A stretch of 64,000 bases of DNA from Siphlonurus alternatus. Lineage: Eukaryota > Arthropoda > Insecta > Ephemeroptera > Siphlonuridae. Each line of letters begins with the position of its first letter. Positions within the stretch are counted from its first letter, which is position 1. The notes under the pieces were generated by a model. It was not told the origin of the DNA. It saw only the letters and a list, made by a program, of their open reading frames with translations, and made no database searches. This document shows positions 47,789 through 60,713 of this stretch, in pieces. The translations under genes were made by a program, and so were the position numbers. The DNA lies in NCBI GenBank assembly GCA_949825025.1, contig OX463780.1:26130118-26194117 (forward strand). Reading direction: 5' to 3'.

Positions 47789-48935
47789 AATATAATTAAT
47801 TACCAAAATTTATAACAAACTAATAATGCTAATTGCAAACAATGAAATCGTTTTAAGATAAAGCGAAATTAACACAATTAACACGTAATCTTATCTGCAT
47901 GGAGATTCACTTTCGTTCGTCTCATGTCACTGCCCACTGATATGTAAACAAAGCAGTCGCGCCTTGTCGAAACGCGCGGGCTTAAATAATAATTTAATTA
48001 TAGTACTCTAAATAAGGAGACAAGATTTACTTAAAGGTAACTTAACATGAAAATAATGTAAAAAAATATTTCTTCACCCTTTCGTTTGCTTTCAGGTAAC
48101 GTCATCATGATACCATGCAGATCTGTACAGTCTTGGTTGAAATAAGTGGTACAGCACCCCTCTTCAAGTATATTATTGTGTTTTTGAGTCTGTTTTTTTA
48201 ACAATAATGTTTAGTTTTTTTCCTCTTGTACTTGAAATTAATTTGTCCTTAATAATTCATTAATCATTTGCATTCTAAGGTCTTCGTTCAAATAGTTAAG
48301 CGTATTGCCTTTTAATTTCATTAAAATTATTTCAGAGATTAAATTATTAATGAATATTAATTATATATAAATATATTTAAACTTATAATTTTCGTGCTTT
48401 AATTTATATATAGCTGTCAGGTATATTTATTTCTCTTTTTGGTTCCACCCTGTCAACTACAAAATACAAATTAAATGTACAATTTGTCACAACAAAAATA
48501 TAACGTTTATAGCTTAGTGTGAACTAATGCACCCACCCACTCTTTGTATGATGATAGTAAATTATGTGCTTGTTGGCCGTTTATAATAAAATTATAATTT
48601 AAAGGGTGCTAACATGTTTTATTTTTATTGTTTATTGTAATTTAACGCATAAAAATCAAAGTATAAAAGCAAATTTAGGAATAAATTAAACATAAACATG
48701 TTATAAATAAAGTTAACAAAAAAAAGTAATAATAAAAATAATTCATTTTATGTTTTAATTTAGAACTACCACGACCGGATATAAGTTACGGTTTGTTTCC
48801 ACTTCCGGTATTCTATATATATTATACATGTATTATATATATAAAACGATGCTGTGTAACCCTATATAGCTAGATAATATAATACAGTGGTTTTACCTTC
48901 ACAACTTGATAATTTGCAGTTAACAATGAAATGTT

Positions 48936-49050
48936 GGAGCGTCATTTTCCGGCCGAGTTGCGTTGTGTCTAGTCCATCTCAATGAAAAACTACCTAGGTG
49001 TAATTTGAAAGTACGGTTTAAACTTTATTTCTACCTGAGGGAGTATTCAA
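48936..49050 (+). promoter_or_regulatory. Element E2, right copy
   Basis: gcgtcattttccggccga at 48939, then ttgcgttgtgtct, and ctgagggagtattca at 49035. These match the minus strand of 19952-19842 in order. 1.95 kb upstream of the BarH promoter. Confidence 0.6.
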
Positions 49051-49064
49051 GATTCTGACTCAGG

Positions 49065-49205
49065 TACACCATATGCTGACGTCACGCCACAACAATTAGC
49101 GCTAATTGTCGGCCACAATCAAGCAGCTTGTTCCTCATTACGATTAACACGCATGCGTGCGTACAACAGCCTCCTAAGGCGGGGGTAACACCACTCGTAG
49201 TGTGA
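49065..49205. promoter_or_regulatory. GC-rich island with a CRE palindrome
   Basis: TGACGTCA at 49077-49084, the palindrome aattagcgctaatt (two head-to-head TAAT cores) and gcatgcgtgc. Strong candidate BarH enhancer by position and homeodomain sites. Confidence 0.45.
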
Positions 49206-49540
49206 ATATATTATATACAATTCGACGTAAGGGGATTTCATCTCCATAGCTTGTTGCAGAAAAATAAGCTCTTAGGTACTTAGGTAGCCTTAAGTAGACT
49301 TGGATTTAATTGTAATAGTTTTATCAGCTATACTTTACTTGATGTAAGAATGATTTGTTATATAGTTATTATAATCACATAATTATAATTATAGTTAGAT
49401 GTATTATAAAATAAATATTAAAAAAAATTACTTTAATATATAAAAATATTTTTTATATTTTTATTTTTAATATTGTTTAACCTCGGTGGGTAATTAAATG
49501 CTGTATTATATTATGATGTATTATACATTGTCTACAAATA

Positions 49541-49543
<3 letters not shown>

Positions 49544-49587
<44 letters not shown>
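49544..49587. repeat. (AT)n microsatellite
   Basis: 22 dinucleotides, followed by AT-rich DNA to 50.4 kb in which nothing else was recognised. Confidence 0.95.
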
Positions 49588-49588
<1 letters not shown>

Positions 49589-50649
49589 CTGCATTAAACT
49601 GCATGTAACTGACTTCATCATTCTGAATTCATAATTCACTTTTCTCCTGCATGTAAGTAACGAAAATTGTGAATAATTAAGTTATCCTATATGATTGTTA
49701 TTATAATTACATATTAATTAATTTCTTCTGAATTGCATGGTGGAATATAAATTAGTATGAAAACATGAAACCATGCACTAAACATGTTTTTGATAAGAAG
49801 TATTTAACACTGACAAAACTTTATATTTAATTTCTGATGTGATTTTTGAATCAAATATGTTAAAGTAAACATCATCTATATAATAAAATATTAGAAATTA
49901 ATCTACAATCCAGAAGATTTAAAAAATCACAAAAAATGAATTGGTACTATATATATAATATATATTAATTAATGTACATATTATATAGAGGTATATAGAT
50001 ATAAGATATATAAAGTATAATATAGTGCATATTATAATAATTATAAAATGTAAATGTTATGAATTCATATAACCATGTAATTGAATCACAAAGTGTTTTA
50101 AAATGTATAATAAAGGTTTTCTTAATTAAAAATATTACTATAATTCATTGCACATATAAATAAACAATAAATTTATTGTTAACTTATTATAATGATACTG
50201 TTGTTACTGAAAAGAAAAAAATTATAACAAATAAATAAACACAAAATCAGTTGTGTAAAAAATGATAGCCGTTATAGCCAAGTGCATGTATATTATCATA
50301 AAAGTATACTAAAAAAATGTATAATATAATATAGTGTAATATTTAAAAAATATTGCTTGAAGATTTGAGTGTTGTGTTTTTGGTTGTGCTGGGTAAATGC
50401 AACCTGCAGTACTACGGTGTCGCTCAAGTTTGCATAGCATCTTAACTTGCAGGCGCACCAAAAAAAATTATGTGTTCGTTATATATGATAAACTTCAGTA
50501 TAATAATGTGTGACGAAACTTTTTATTTTACATAATATGTACAACTATAAACTATAAAATACGCACTTTATAATATTATTCAGGTGAAGAAAGAAACTTA
50601 CGTTAGTTCAAGTATAGTTTGTTTAAGAAGTTATCGTATTATCTCGTAT

Positions 50650-50925
50650 GATAGCCGCCGCCGTTTTTTGCTTCACACCTAAGTACAGACGACGAGGACG
50701 ATTTATCCCCTCTTTGTTTCCCCTTAACTCCCACTTTATATCAAGCTTGTGCTCTTTATTGGCCACAAAAGATTTCCCGCAGCTCCACGTTATTCCAGGC
50801 TATTATCCCCCCTCGCGCGCGCCTCTCCGTGATTGGCGCACAGCACAAATATGGCCGACTGTGGAGGGAGCCGGGGTGGAAACGTGCAGCTTTTCGGTCG
50901 TCAGTGTGAGCCAGAGCAGCGTGGT
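50650..50925 (+). promoter_or_regulatory. BarH-like gene promoter block (right copy)
   Basis: CpG-rich block ending about 225 bp before the BarH start codon. It has ATTGG boxes near 50758 and 50832, an atatggccg (YY1-like) word, and TCAGT at 50901-50905, whose A (50903) would give a 248-nt leader. The inverted near-identical copy is at 16099-16381. The open frame crossing it is not conserved between copies. Confidence 0.7.
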
Positions 50926-50990
50926 GATCACAGCGGGAAAATACGAGCAAAACATTTGACTACACGAGGATCCAGTGTGTGAAAAAGCAT

Positions 50991-51017
50991 ATGAGAAACG
51001 CCAGTGTTAAACATTAG
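50991..51017 (+). other. Upstream ORF 1 in the BarH leader
   Basis: ATG to TAG, 8 codons, within the predicted 5' UTR. Could dampen translation of the main frame. Confidence 0.4.
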
Positions 51018-51125
51018 TGGATAAAAGTTTTGTGAAAAATAACAATAATAATACGCAGTGAAATTTATTGCAGTCGATATTATTACAGTTCAGTGTTTTA
51101 TAACAAAAACTGTTGATATTACGTT

Positions 51126-51143
51126 ATGATAATTACTAATTGA
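51126..51143 (+). other. Upstream ORF 2 in the BarH leader
   Basis: ATG to TGA, 5 codons, ending 7 nt before the main start and in another frame. The close spacing would favour reinitiation or leaky scanning. Confidence 0.4.
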
Positions 51144-51150
51144 CAACATA

Positions 51151-51715
51151 ATGACTGTGGATGATTCATTAAGACGCAGTGCAAACAACACTTCACCAAA
51201 TTTAATATTAAATCGTGACAATACATCTATAACCGTGGCTACATTAGAAAAATCAAATATAAACAATGACACCAAAAGTAGTGAGAGTAAAGAAGTATCC
51301 TCGGACGAAGAAGAGATTGAAATTTCAGTCACCACCACCAAACCTACAGCGAGCACTACGAGTTCCTCCTCGTCCCGCTCCAAGTTCATGATCACCGATA
51401 TTCTGTCCGGAGGTCGCAGCGGTGCTCAAGTGTCCGGCCGCGACTTACCTCAGAATTTGTCGGTGCGAGCCGAACCGCCCGCGTGGCTGCAGCAGCGGCT
51501 GATGCACGCGGGGCCCGGGGGCTTGCTGTTGCCTCCGCCGCCCATGCACCTTTTCTCGCCGCTCATGCAGGCCGGTGCCGAACACCATGCCGCGGCCAAC
51601 AGAGGCGCCAGTCCCGGCAGCAGCAGCCCGGCACCGTCCGACCTGAGCTCGGCGGACGATACGGGACACGACACCGACACGCCCGCAGACCTCGCCTCGT
51701 CGCCCTGCTCTAACG
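51151..51715 (+). CDS. BarH-like homeobox protein, coding exon 1 (partial gene)
   Basis: N-terminal 188 codons plus one base of a BarH-family transcription factor, a nuclear DNA-binding protein acting in neural, sensory and appendage patterning in arthropods. ATG 51151 is the first in-frame Met after a TAA at 51130. The key motif is SRSKFMITDIL (residues 75-85), the FIL/Eh1-like repression motif that recruits Groucho-type corepressors; Drosophila BarH has a very similar SRFMINDIL. It is preceded by an acidic SSDEEEIE patch and a Ser/Thr run, and followed by Pro-, Ala- and His-rich low-complexity sequence and an acidic Ser/Asp stretch ending CSNG, also near the homeobox in BarH proteins. The donor AACG/gtgagt leaves in phase 1. 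The homeodomain must lie in later exons beyond the window. The high GC of this exon against its flanks explains several shadow frames. Bar-type assignment is from the motif; other Eh1 homeobox families are less likely. Confidence 0.82.
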
Positions 51716-52129
51716 GTGAGTAAACGCCTTATTACGTTAATTGTTGTGTGTTCTTTTTTAACTTAATATTTTTGTGTTGTATAATATATTATCTGTTCGT
51801 TAAATTCTAATGACAATTAGCTTTCATTATGTTAAATATATATATATATTATATATATATATATATAATATTCATTGCTTTAGAGGTAACTCAAACTAAT
51901 TTAGATAAACGTGTTTTTATTTTTTTAGATGCTCAGTTATTATGAAAACAAAAATAATGCGTTATGTGAAAAAAAAATTAATTTTTTCGGATAATATCAT
52001 CTGCACTTTAAATATGCACCTAAAACAGTGCCTTATTAAATCTTTTTATGTTGACATGTAGGTTTATGAAATCGTTTTTGTATACAACTAAGGGGGTTGT
52101 TAATTTATTATTGTTTTTAATCACGCGTG

Positions 52130-52280
52130 AAATGAAGAGATCAAGATTGCTCGGCCACTTGTCTGTTTCTCTGACAGTATCAGTACATGTTATCAATTAG
52201 CTGTTGTAATTAATTGTAGCAGCGATCGTAATTAAACCTGCAACGCCTCCCGATGACAACTTGATGAGAGACTTTAACGT
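52130..52280. promoter_or_regulatory. Intronic GC-richer island with homeodomain sites
   Basis: Has tatcaattagctg, gtaattaattgtag and cgtaattaaacc within 70 bp, several TAATTA/CAATTA cores. Possible autoregulatory element, 420 bp after exon 1. Confidence 0.42.
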
Positions 52281-53084
52281 ATGCAAATTAAATAGCATTA
52301 ATTAAAAGTCATTTAAAATCAACTTTATATACATGCTCTTATTGTTAGATTATATTTATGTATCATAAATATATTTTATATACTGTATTATTATATTAAA
52401 ATTTCAATTTTTGTGTTGCTCTCTTCCATTGCATTTTTATATTAATTGAATTTTAACTCTAAAATCATAAAAAATAAATTTATGAACGCATGAGAGCACT
52501 GTACACTACTATTAGTATATATGATTCCTAGGTTGTTAGAAATCATAACTTTTATGTAATTATTATAATATGCATGATATGATTGATATTATATGACATA
52601 CAAATTACAGTAAAATCAAAGCATAAATACATAGAATATTATGATATTATATTCAAAATACTTTTAACTACACAGCTGATAAATAAAATTTACAAATTTA
52701 GACTTTTATGCCAGCAAAAATTATTCTTTTTACAATTCGTTAATGTGGAAAAAGGTAATGGGCTTCTATGCATTGATCATATATAGTATTGCACATTTTA
52801 TACTATGCCGTATTATAGCTATAGAAAATTGTTATGATAATTATTAATTAGACTTTTAGTGGAATATTGATGATTGTGATAAAAGGAATCAATATTATGT
52901 CTTCCAAGTTGACTTTGATATAAATATAAAAAGGGCTATTATTTATTATAAAAAATTATACAAATACCAATTTAAAAAAAAAATGTTTTGACCTTTTCCA
53001 TGTTATTTGAACTTTTGCTAATACTTTCGTTTTATATTAATAACAGTTTTAGTGTTATTTATACGTTTTGTGGGGCAAATTGTT

Positions 53085-53250
53085 GGGCTCCAATCTTAGC
53101 ATGGCACGCGCGATATTTCCAAGAAGGTCTTATAGGAGTGGAGGTCCGGCACACGCGACGTCGCGCTTGCTCGATCGCCCGGTGCTCTTTCCCACGGAAG
53201 TTCGATATTCCAGCACGGAGGGAGTTGCCACAGATTTCAGGACAAATTAA
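53085..53250. promoter_or_regulatory. Intronic CpG-rich island
   Basis: About 165 bp, GC far above its flanks (cacacgcgacgtcgcgcttg). Two overlapping frames are open across it (MARAIFPRRSYRSGG in one), but no splice pair was convincing. Regulatory element or unrecognised exon. Confidence 0.38.
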
Positions 53251-53259
53251 TGACTTATT

Positions 53260-55595
53260 CCTGTGTCAAATCACTTGGGAGTCACACCAAATATCAATAC
53301 TTTTCTATGGAAATAGCTTGCCATCATTATTCATTTACCCTTTAAGGTATAATATATAAATAGAAAAGAAAATTGGTTTCTTATTATAATAGTGAAGCTA
53401 TTATTTAGTTAAATATTTTAATTTATAAAAAATAACATAAGAAAGTGTAAGGTATAAAAAATAAGGAAGTGATTTTTTTTTAAAAGTCGTTTATTTGAAA
53501 TACTTTTATTAAATAATAGAAAATATGACTTTCTTAAAATTTTGGGAGGTTTCAATTGTTAAAAATAAGAATTAAATTTCACGCTTTCATAAGTATTCCC
53601 TTAGGCGCATAGTAAAACTATTAACAGAAGCTAGAACGTTTATAATATATTTTAGAAGTATAATATAACTTAGCATAATGCTAAAGGCACGGTATTATAT
53701 ATACCTGCTGCCTGTCTTAAATAACATATAACAAGCGTGTGATATACCTTGTAGAAAATTCTTTTAAGGTAAATGTAAATTTGTGACTGTAAAACAATTA
53801 ATATTAGGCTGTCATAACCATCTTGGCTAGCAAAAATCCTTTGTAGTGTCCCTCGGGACAGTCGGGACTTTGAGCTGCTTTTGTGTCAAGCTGTAAATTT
53901 TAATACACTTGGAATCATAAGGAACGTAAGTTAGATTTGCATAAAGAAATACAACTTTAATTTTGAAGTGAGGTGAAAAGAGCTTATCCCTATAAAACAA
54001 GTTAATTGTAATTAACTCCAGAGTATTTGTAACAAATGAATCAGGTAACATTCGTGCTTTCCAGAGGTGTACGTTAGAAACGACTTCAGAAGGTCATAGA
54101 TTAATTATATATTTGCTAAAAATTTCTTGAACTTAATTAAATTGTATATATTTATTTAACATATATGTGTAGAAAGAAAATAATACCAATTTGAGTTTTT
54201 AGGCATTAATTTGCAGTTTACTTTTACTTTTAGGAAAAACTAATGTGTATTAATTATATTATAATGTTTATAATCTATAAATTTGTGTATCATATAGGTG
54301 TTTTATACATTATATGTGTCTATATATGTATACACTTTATAATATTTGAACTATTTGAAGTTTTTTTTGTGCTATTTCGTAGATGAATTAATCGCAAGCA
54401 ATTCAATTTATATATATTTAATTGAAATATTCGTTGTATATCAGCAGCCACAATTAAGAAATATTATAGATTTTCTTCAGTGTAGTATAATGCAGTATTT
54501 CTTTACTAGGAAATCCTCAGTTCTACGAATTAAAAGTCCTTGAAATGAAAACGTTTTAATTTTATAATTGTACATGATATATATAATATTTTTTGTTTTT
54601 TGTTTAAAAAAAAATGGGAAACATTCGTAGTATATATTTTTCATAAATTTCCTACTATATGATATACATGTATACTTTTTATCCAAAATTGTGTATAATA
54701 TTTTTTTAAATTAAATTTTTATTTGCTTCAAATAAATCTGATATAGTGTCAAAAAACGTCATAAAATATATCTGTGAGTGATGACTGACGTCCTAAAGTC
54801 ATTTGTCAATCAACTGTCTAACTTATGATTGACATCGTGGGAAATATTCATTGACGTATCAAATAAAATTATAAATGACACTTGACAATAATGTATAAAA
54901 ATGTAATGAAACGCTTCCATACAATTTAACTACATGTTCATTTTACAGGAATTTTTGCCTGTCAATGACAATCAAACTAATTTTATATGTTCCGGTCTCA
55001 TGATCTTTATGTCTATTATTATTAGGTTTAAAAACAGAAATAAAAGTTAATAGTTGACTTCCGTACCTTCAATATTATATATTATTATGGTGAATGATAT
55101 CCAATACATCACGTCAATATTCTGTTACATAATTGTCACAGTTCTATTCCAAATGTGTGCAGGTTACCAAGAAATTTAAATAAAAAAATGCAGAATCATT
55201 GAATATACTACATTTTATTGATGGTTTTCATAGATATGAAATAATTATGGAGACATGACTATATTGAAGTAATTTTTGTGTCATTTTTTTTTACCAAATA
55301 ATATTTAGCTCATTTAATGTCTTTTAATATTACTGTGTATAAATTTAATATATAGCATGGATGCAATATGGAACATTGAAATGTACTTTATATCACTGAG
55401 AAAATTGAATCTTTAATTCATTACAATAAGAGTAACTGTCAGATGAGCTATAAAAGCAAACATGAACCACGTATAGTGTCATAATGGCAACCTGCATGCA
55501 TGAAATATTTTATTGCATGTTTCGATTGAGAATATTGGGTTATATATTGTCAATGTTATTCCAAATTTTGTATACGTTGTAATATCCTTCAAAAA
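53260..55595. other. AT-rich intron, nothing recognised
   Basis: No island, palindrome or exon. Confidence 0.4.
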
Positions 55596-55599
55596 GTGT

Positions 55600-55790
55600 T
55601 GAAAAAGAGTTGTGACCTCATAGTCATGATACTATTTAACCTGCAAGCATTTAGAAATGCATTACACATGACTATGACGTCACAGCGTATTTCACATCAA
55701 ATTTAAGGTTGCTAGAATGTTTACAAAAATCTGGAGAAAAAGGGTGATATGCATAAATCTCGCGAGATCCTCTGTCCAAAAAAATATATA
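55600..55790. mobile_element. MITE-like fragment, family I
   Basis: Has ctcatagtcatgatac, gactatgacgtcacagcg, aaatttaaggttgctag and ctcgcgagatcctctgtcc, matching the right half of 5443-5916. Confidence 0.5.
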
Positions 55791-56364
55791 TCATGCAATA
55801 AAGTATAATAAATGCAGGTTAATTGTAAATTATATTCAAGTTGAGCTTCACTTGTCATCATTTTACTGTTCAAAATAAAAAATAGTTTTTGAGATGAGAT
55901 GAGATGACTATGAAGATTACATTCTCCTATATAGCTTTTAATGAATGTACTAAATAATTTAGGCATTGACTTGAGGAGATATCAAGAATACAAATATGCC
56001 TCTATTCAAATTATCTTTTATAATATAATTTAATGAATAACTTTCTCAACATACATTGATGATTTTATACGTTTCATCTCAAGTTGATCAACTGATTAGA
56101 TCAAATATTATATAAACTGCATGTATGGAAAACTCTGTTTAGAAAAATTAATTCTTATAAAAAATATTTAATTATAATAATTATTAAATTATATTTAATA
56201 GAGATATATATTTTTTTTAACCTTGTAAGATGATTTATAAAAAGATTTTTTTAAATGCTTTATTAGCTCACATTACGCAACACATTTATCATTAAGTATT
56301 ATTCTATAGTTATATAAAAATATATTTCAATACCTTGGCGGTAAAAGATAAATCTTCAAAAGGC

Positions 56365-56605
56365 AATTTTATAACAATTGTGTCGGTCAAGTGGCTATTT
56401 AAAATGATGAAGTTTCGCTTCTTCAGTAGCAGCGGCGGCCACGTTCTTATATATAGGAGGATGAAGCGCCTAATTGATATAGCAGAGGTTTACATAATGT
56501 GCTGACTCACAGTCTCCCCGTGATATATTGCCCGTGCAAGCAGCGTGTGAACATGCCTACACACGCATTCCTGCAGTGCGATCATGTTAATCGAGCGTTA
56601 ACACA
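56365..56605. promoter_or_regulatory. Intronic GC-rich island
   Basis: About 240 bp: cagtagcagcggcggccacg, ctgactcacag (AP-1-like) and gtgcgatcatgttaatcg. Candidate BarH enhancer. Confidence 0.4.
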
Positions 56606-57873
56606 TTTTGTTGGTGCGATAATTTTGAAATGAAATAAAAATAGGGCTGCGTTTTTCTAAAATGTTAAATAATTGACATCGATTATACGTCAATTAAAGA
56701 ACATTAAAAGTAGCATTAATGAATATACACAAACGTATATGTTATAACTAAACTATCATGTATAAAACAAATTTCAGTAAACAAAAATTATTTATCAGTT
56801 TTCGACCAAAAATAATATTTTGATATTTCATCGTTAACTATTAGAAAGGTAACATTAATTTAATAATTCAATTAATCTATAATCTGAAACAATTTTAAAT
56901 GGTAAATAATGGCCGGTGAATTATATTGAATTAATGTATAAAGTTTCAAATAAAATTAAATGTTTTATAATAAGAGTAAATTGCAGAAATTTATTAATAG
57001 TTCAAAATAAGTTAAGTAATTATTGGTTGTCCTGTTATTTTTGTAATCAATATTAATTATCATTGCTAAAATAATTATATTGTGAACTGAAATTAGATAG
57101 TTAAAAAATAATACTAAATTGACTATTATGAAAATGAAAGTTTTTCTAAATAATAAATTATAATTGATTGGACCAAGTAATAATTTAGAACATTGTGTAA
57201 GCAATATATTTCATTATATATCATTTATCATATCTTAATTATTAAAATTTGCTAATCATAATTTGTTTGCAGCAAATTAAAATAAATATCCAACTTTATA
57301 TTTTTCTTTAGGCAATCTCACAATATATACAACAGAAAAGGTCTACAAATGAAAGTAATGACTTTTAAAAAAAATCAACAGATTATACAACATATATTTT
57401 ACTAATGTCTTGCCACCATGTATTACAAAGTTATTATTCATATAATTAATCTCAAATGTCATTTAATTATATTAAAAAAAATCATTTAGCTTGCAGCTTT
57501 CAAAATGGATAGGTGAAATAATAGTAGAAAGTTAAATTTTTTTATCAATTTATTAGAAAAGGTATATTAAAAGGCATATTTTAATTGAAAATATATTTTT
57601 ATATCAGTAAATGACTTAGTTACTGCAATATATGATAAAAAAATTAAAATGTGTTGAAAAATGAAAAATAATTGTTTGCCCTTCTCGGACACTTTATATT
57701 GGTAGTCATAATGTTATATATAGTCTCGCGGTGATCATAGCAGGAAAATTAATTTGTAAATTTAAAGTCATAATTTGAAGCTGCTTGCAATAATGATGAC
57801 GAGTAAGATCATAATATACAGTATAAATATACATATGAGATATACCTGTTATAATATACTAACTCTATGTTAA

Positions 57874-58247
57874 GGTAGAGATAACACGGATCAGCTGGCC
57901 CAATGCTAAAAAAATCCCATTAATAAAAATTATGAAAAAAATTTAAAATGTTCTCCTCTATACATCCCCTATCAGTAGGTAAAATATCACAGGTATACAA
58001 AAACAAGCTAGTTTTCGAGTTATTAATTTTTAAAGTTGACTAATTTAACATGGAAGTTCCATTTCTCCATGTTAAATTAGAGAACTTTAAAAATTAATTA
58101 CTCAAAAACTAGCTCGTTTTTGTATATATACCTGATATTTTTACCTACTGATAGGGGATGTAGAGGAGAACATTTTAATTTTTTTTCATTATTTTTATGA
58201 ATGGGATTTTTTTAGCATTGGGCCAGCTGATCTGTATTATCTCTACC
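57874..58247. mobile_element. Palindromic MITE, family C copy 1, piggyBac-like
   Basis: The termini ggtagagataacacggatc and gatctgtattatctctacc are inverted, flanked by TTAA at both ends. Arms of about 180 bp meet at a few bases near 58055-58065. A TTAA target is the hallmark of piggyBac elements; no transposase is present. Confidence 0.88.
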
Positions 58248-58346
58248 TTAAATGAGTTTAAAATGTGCGGGTAAAAATGTCACTTATCAATTAAGGCACC
58301 AAAGAGAGAACCTTCAGCATTTGATAGTTCGTAAAACTGAGAAGAC

Positions 58347-58358
58347 CCCCCCCCCCCC
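58347..58358. repeat. C12 run
   Basis: Homopolymer immediately after the MITE region; length may be uncertain in assembly. Confidence 0.8.
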
Positions 58359-58649
58359 ATGTCAACATGGGATATTTTTTTTAATAAACTCGGCTAGTGA
58401 TCTAATAACGGTATGAAAATCAGTCATCTGAAATTCCTGTGTTAATTAATGTTTAGTATTTAAGTGTCAAATATTAATTGTTTTATCCGGTACCAAATTG
58501 TATAAAAAATACCATGCGCAACTCAGTTTTTTTAAATTTTAAAATTAATAATTGTTTGTTACCAAGTTTTAAAAAAAAATGAACCTAATATCTTTTGACA
58601 AAAGAGGTTGGTAATTGATAAAAACAAGACGTATAAAGTGAACATTTAC

Positions 58650-58775
58650 AAACATTCCCGAAATGGGGGCGCGGCATGGAATCAATAGATCAAGCGCGCA
58701 GACACATTCCCATTGTTTTGCGGCTTAATGACGCATGACGACCCGCCGATTGATTTCTGGCTTTTTCGTATTCCT
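58650..58775. promoter_or_regulatory. Intronic GC-rich island
   Basis: About 120 bp (aaatgggggcgcggcatgg; tgacgcatgacgacccgccg). Confidence 0.38.
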
Positions 58776-58779
58776 TGGA

Positions 58780-60190
58780 TGTCGCTGCTTTTAACAAATC
58801 ATCAGACTGTTTGTTTCATTTTGAGGGTCGTATGAGTCATAAGATACCTTTGCCCCTGCAGTGATCTTTTCAGAAAACCGCATTGAACTATAATATATAT
58901 AGGTGGAGGAAGTCAAATTTCATCAAATATAACTGTATTATAACAGTCGTATGGATCAATCTCAAGCTCTATTTGCAGATTACTTGCAAGTTCTTGATGT
59001 ATTAAGCTCCCAACTATGATGTTAAAAAAATTTACTGTAACGCAAATGTACTATATACATCAAATTTCTTAATTGTAAACAGATCTTCTTTAAATTGTAT
59101 TCATGGCACAAGCATCTGAAGCACCTGAAATTTTTATTAATATATTGAAACGCATGGCACAACGCACAGATTTATATAATTATCTATTTTAATTTGATTT
59201 TGTATTAGGGAATGTTCAAAACTAAACATTTCATTTATTTATTTATTTTTAGTAAATTTAATGAAACATTAAGAAAACGTTTTTACATTGGCAAATTTTT
59301 CAAGATTAATCATTATAATTTAGGAAACAATCAAATTAAACAGAGCTTTGTACATACAATTCTATCCGTTCATACATTAATTTAAAATTTAATTCATTTT
59401 TTATGTACTTATAATTAAGTCTTTTATAACATTTGTGATAGATTTGTCAATAATTTCTTAACATGCGACTAAACGGCCTAGTTAATTACTTGTCTAACTG
59501 GCTTATTTTTAATTCATGCAGCAAATTTGCACGTTAACAACTTTGCAAAAGATTAATGTAATTGACAGATTACTAGAAAGTTGCTAATGTTACGTATATA
59601 TTTAATTATTTACATCTATAATTATTATGTGTATTAAACTTTTCCGCATATAATATTTCATAGCAAAATTCCCCAAGGCAATTTACTTATTATTAAATAA
59701 AAAAACTTACTGTAATTAACATAAATTAGTTTTATTATTCTTATAATTTATTATAAAGGGCTCTTTATAATTACCCACTTTTTATATCTTGCATAAAGTA
59801 AAAGAGAAATAATTAACAAGTCAACGCCTACCTGTAAAGAGCATAAAAATTAGAGATAAGCGAAATCTCTAATGTGGCATTTAGCTTAATAGTGCTGGGT
59901 AAAAGTATATAAAGAATGAAATTATTTTCATTAATTTTTATCGGTTACGTATAATACTTTTTTTTTCATAACAAACACCACATACACCCATTTAAATTTT
60001 AAATAAAATAAATTTAATACTGTCCATTATTTTTCATGTGGTGCCATGGCTGAGAAGTTTCTGTATTATTGTATATTAAAAAAATTATATAGGTGTATGC
60101 AATACTGATGTTCAGTAATTATTATCTATAAACTAATTAATACTCCAAAATAGTCACTTTCAATTACAATTGCATGTATGTATGTATTAT
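58780..60190. other. AT-rich intron, nothing recognised
   Basis: No island or exon; a family E-like fragment (gggtgcgatcgcc, ctaaccgtgattag) begins at 60199. Confidence 0.4.
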
Positions 60191-60628
60191 GCAGATAATG
60201 GGTGCGATCGCCGAAAGAGCATAATATTCAGAATAATCCAGCATTTTCATCTTTCTCGTGAGCCAAATTCAATTACTATACACTAACCGTGATTAGTAAG
60301 AAACCCGGATATTTTTTGTGGAGAATGCTTCAAGAATGCGACCATTTAGCATTGTGGATTAATAATATTTTTACTTAAAAACAATTACACCCGTATTTTA
60401 CAGACTGCATAATTTCATAATTGTACATATATCTTACAAAATGCTCACATATATATTTATGATAAGATGCAAATACTGACTTTAAAATAATGCGCACGTT
60501 ATCTTGAGCAACCGTTGAATCAATACTTTCTCATGTTTAGAGCAGTTAAGGGGTTCGTATTTGTATCACCGCAAAATGACAATTTCTCATTATATATAAC
60601 AGAAAATGTACAAAATGTAATATACTGC

Positions 60629-60629
<1 letters not shown>

Positions 60630-60710
<81 letters not shown>
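60630..60710. repeat. (TA)n microsatellite, about 80 bp
   Basis: About 40 uninterrupted dinucleotides. Reading frames on both strands across it are artefacts. Confidence 0.97.

Positions 60711-60713
<3 letters not shown>

Noticed and set aside
51445..51713. Ala/Arg-rich frames on both strands inside the BarH exon
   Set aside because: Shadows caused by high GC; the plus frame with the Eh1 motif and a good donor is the real one.
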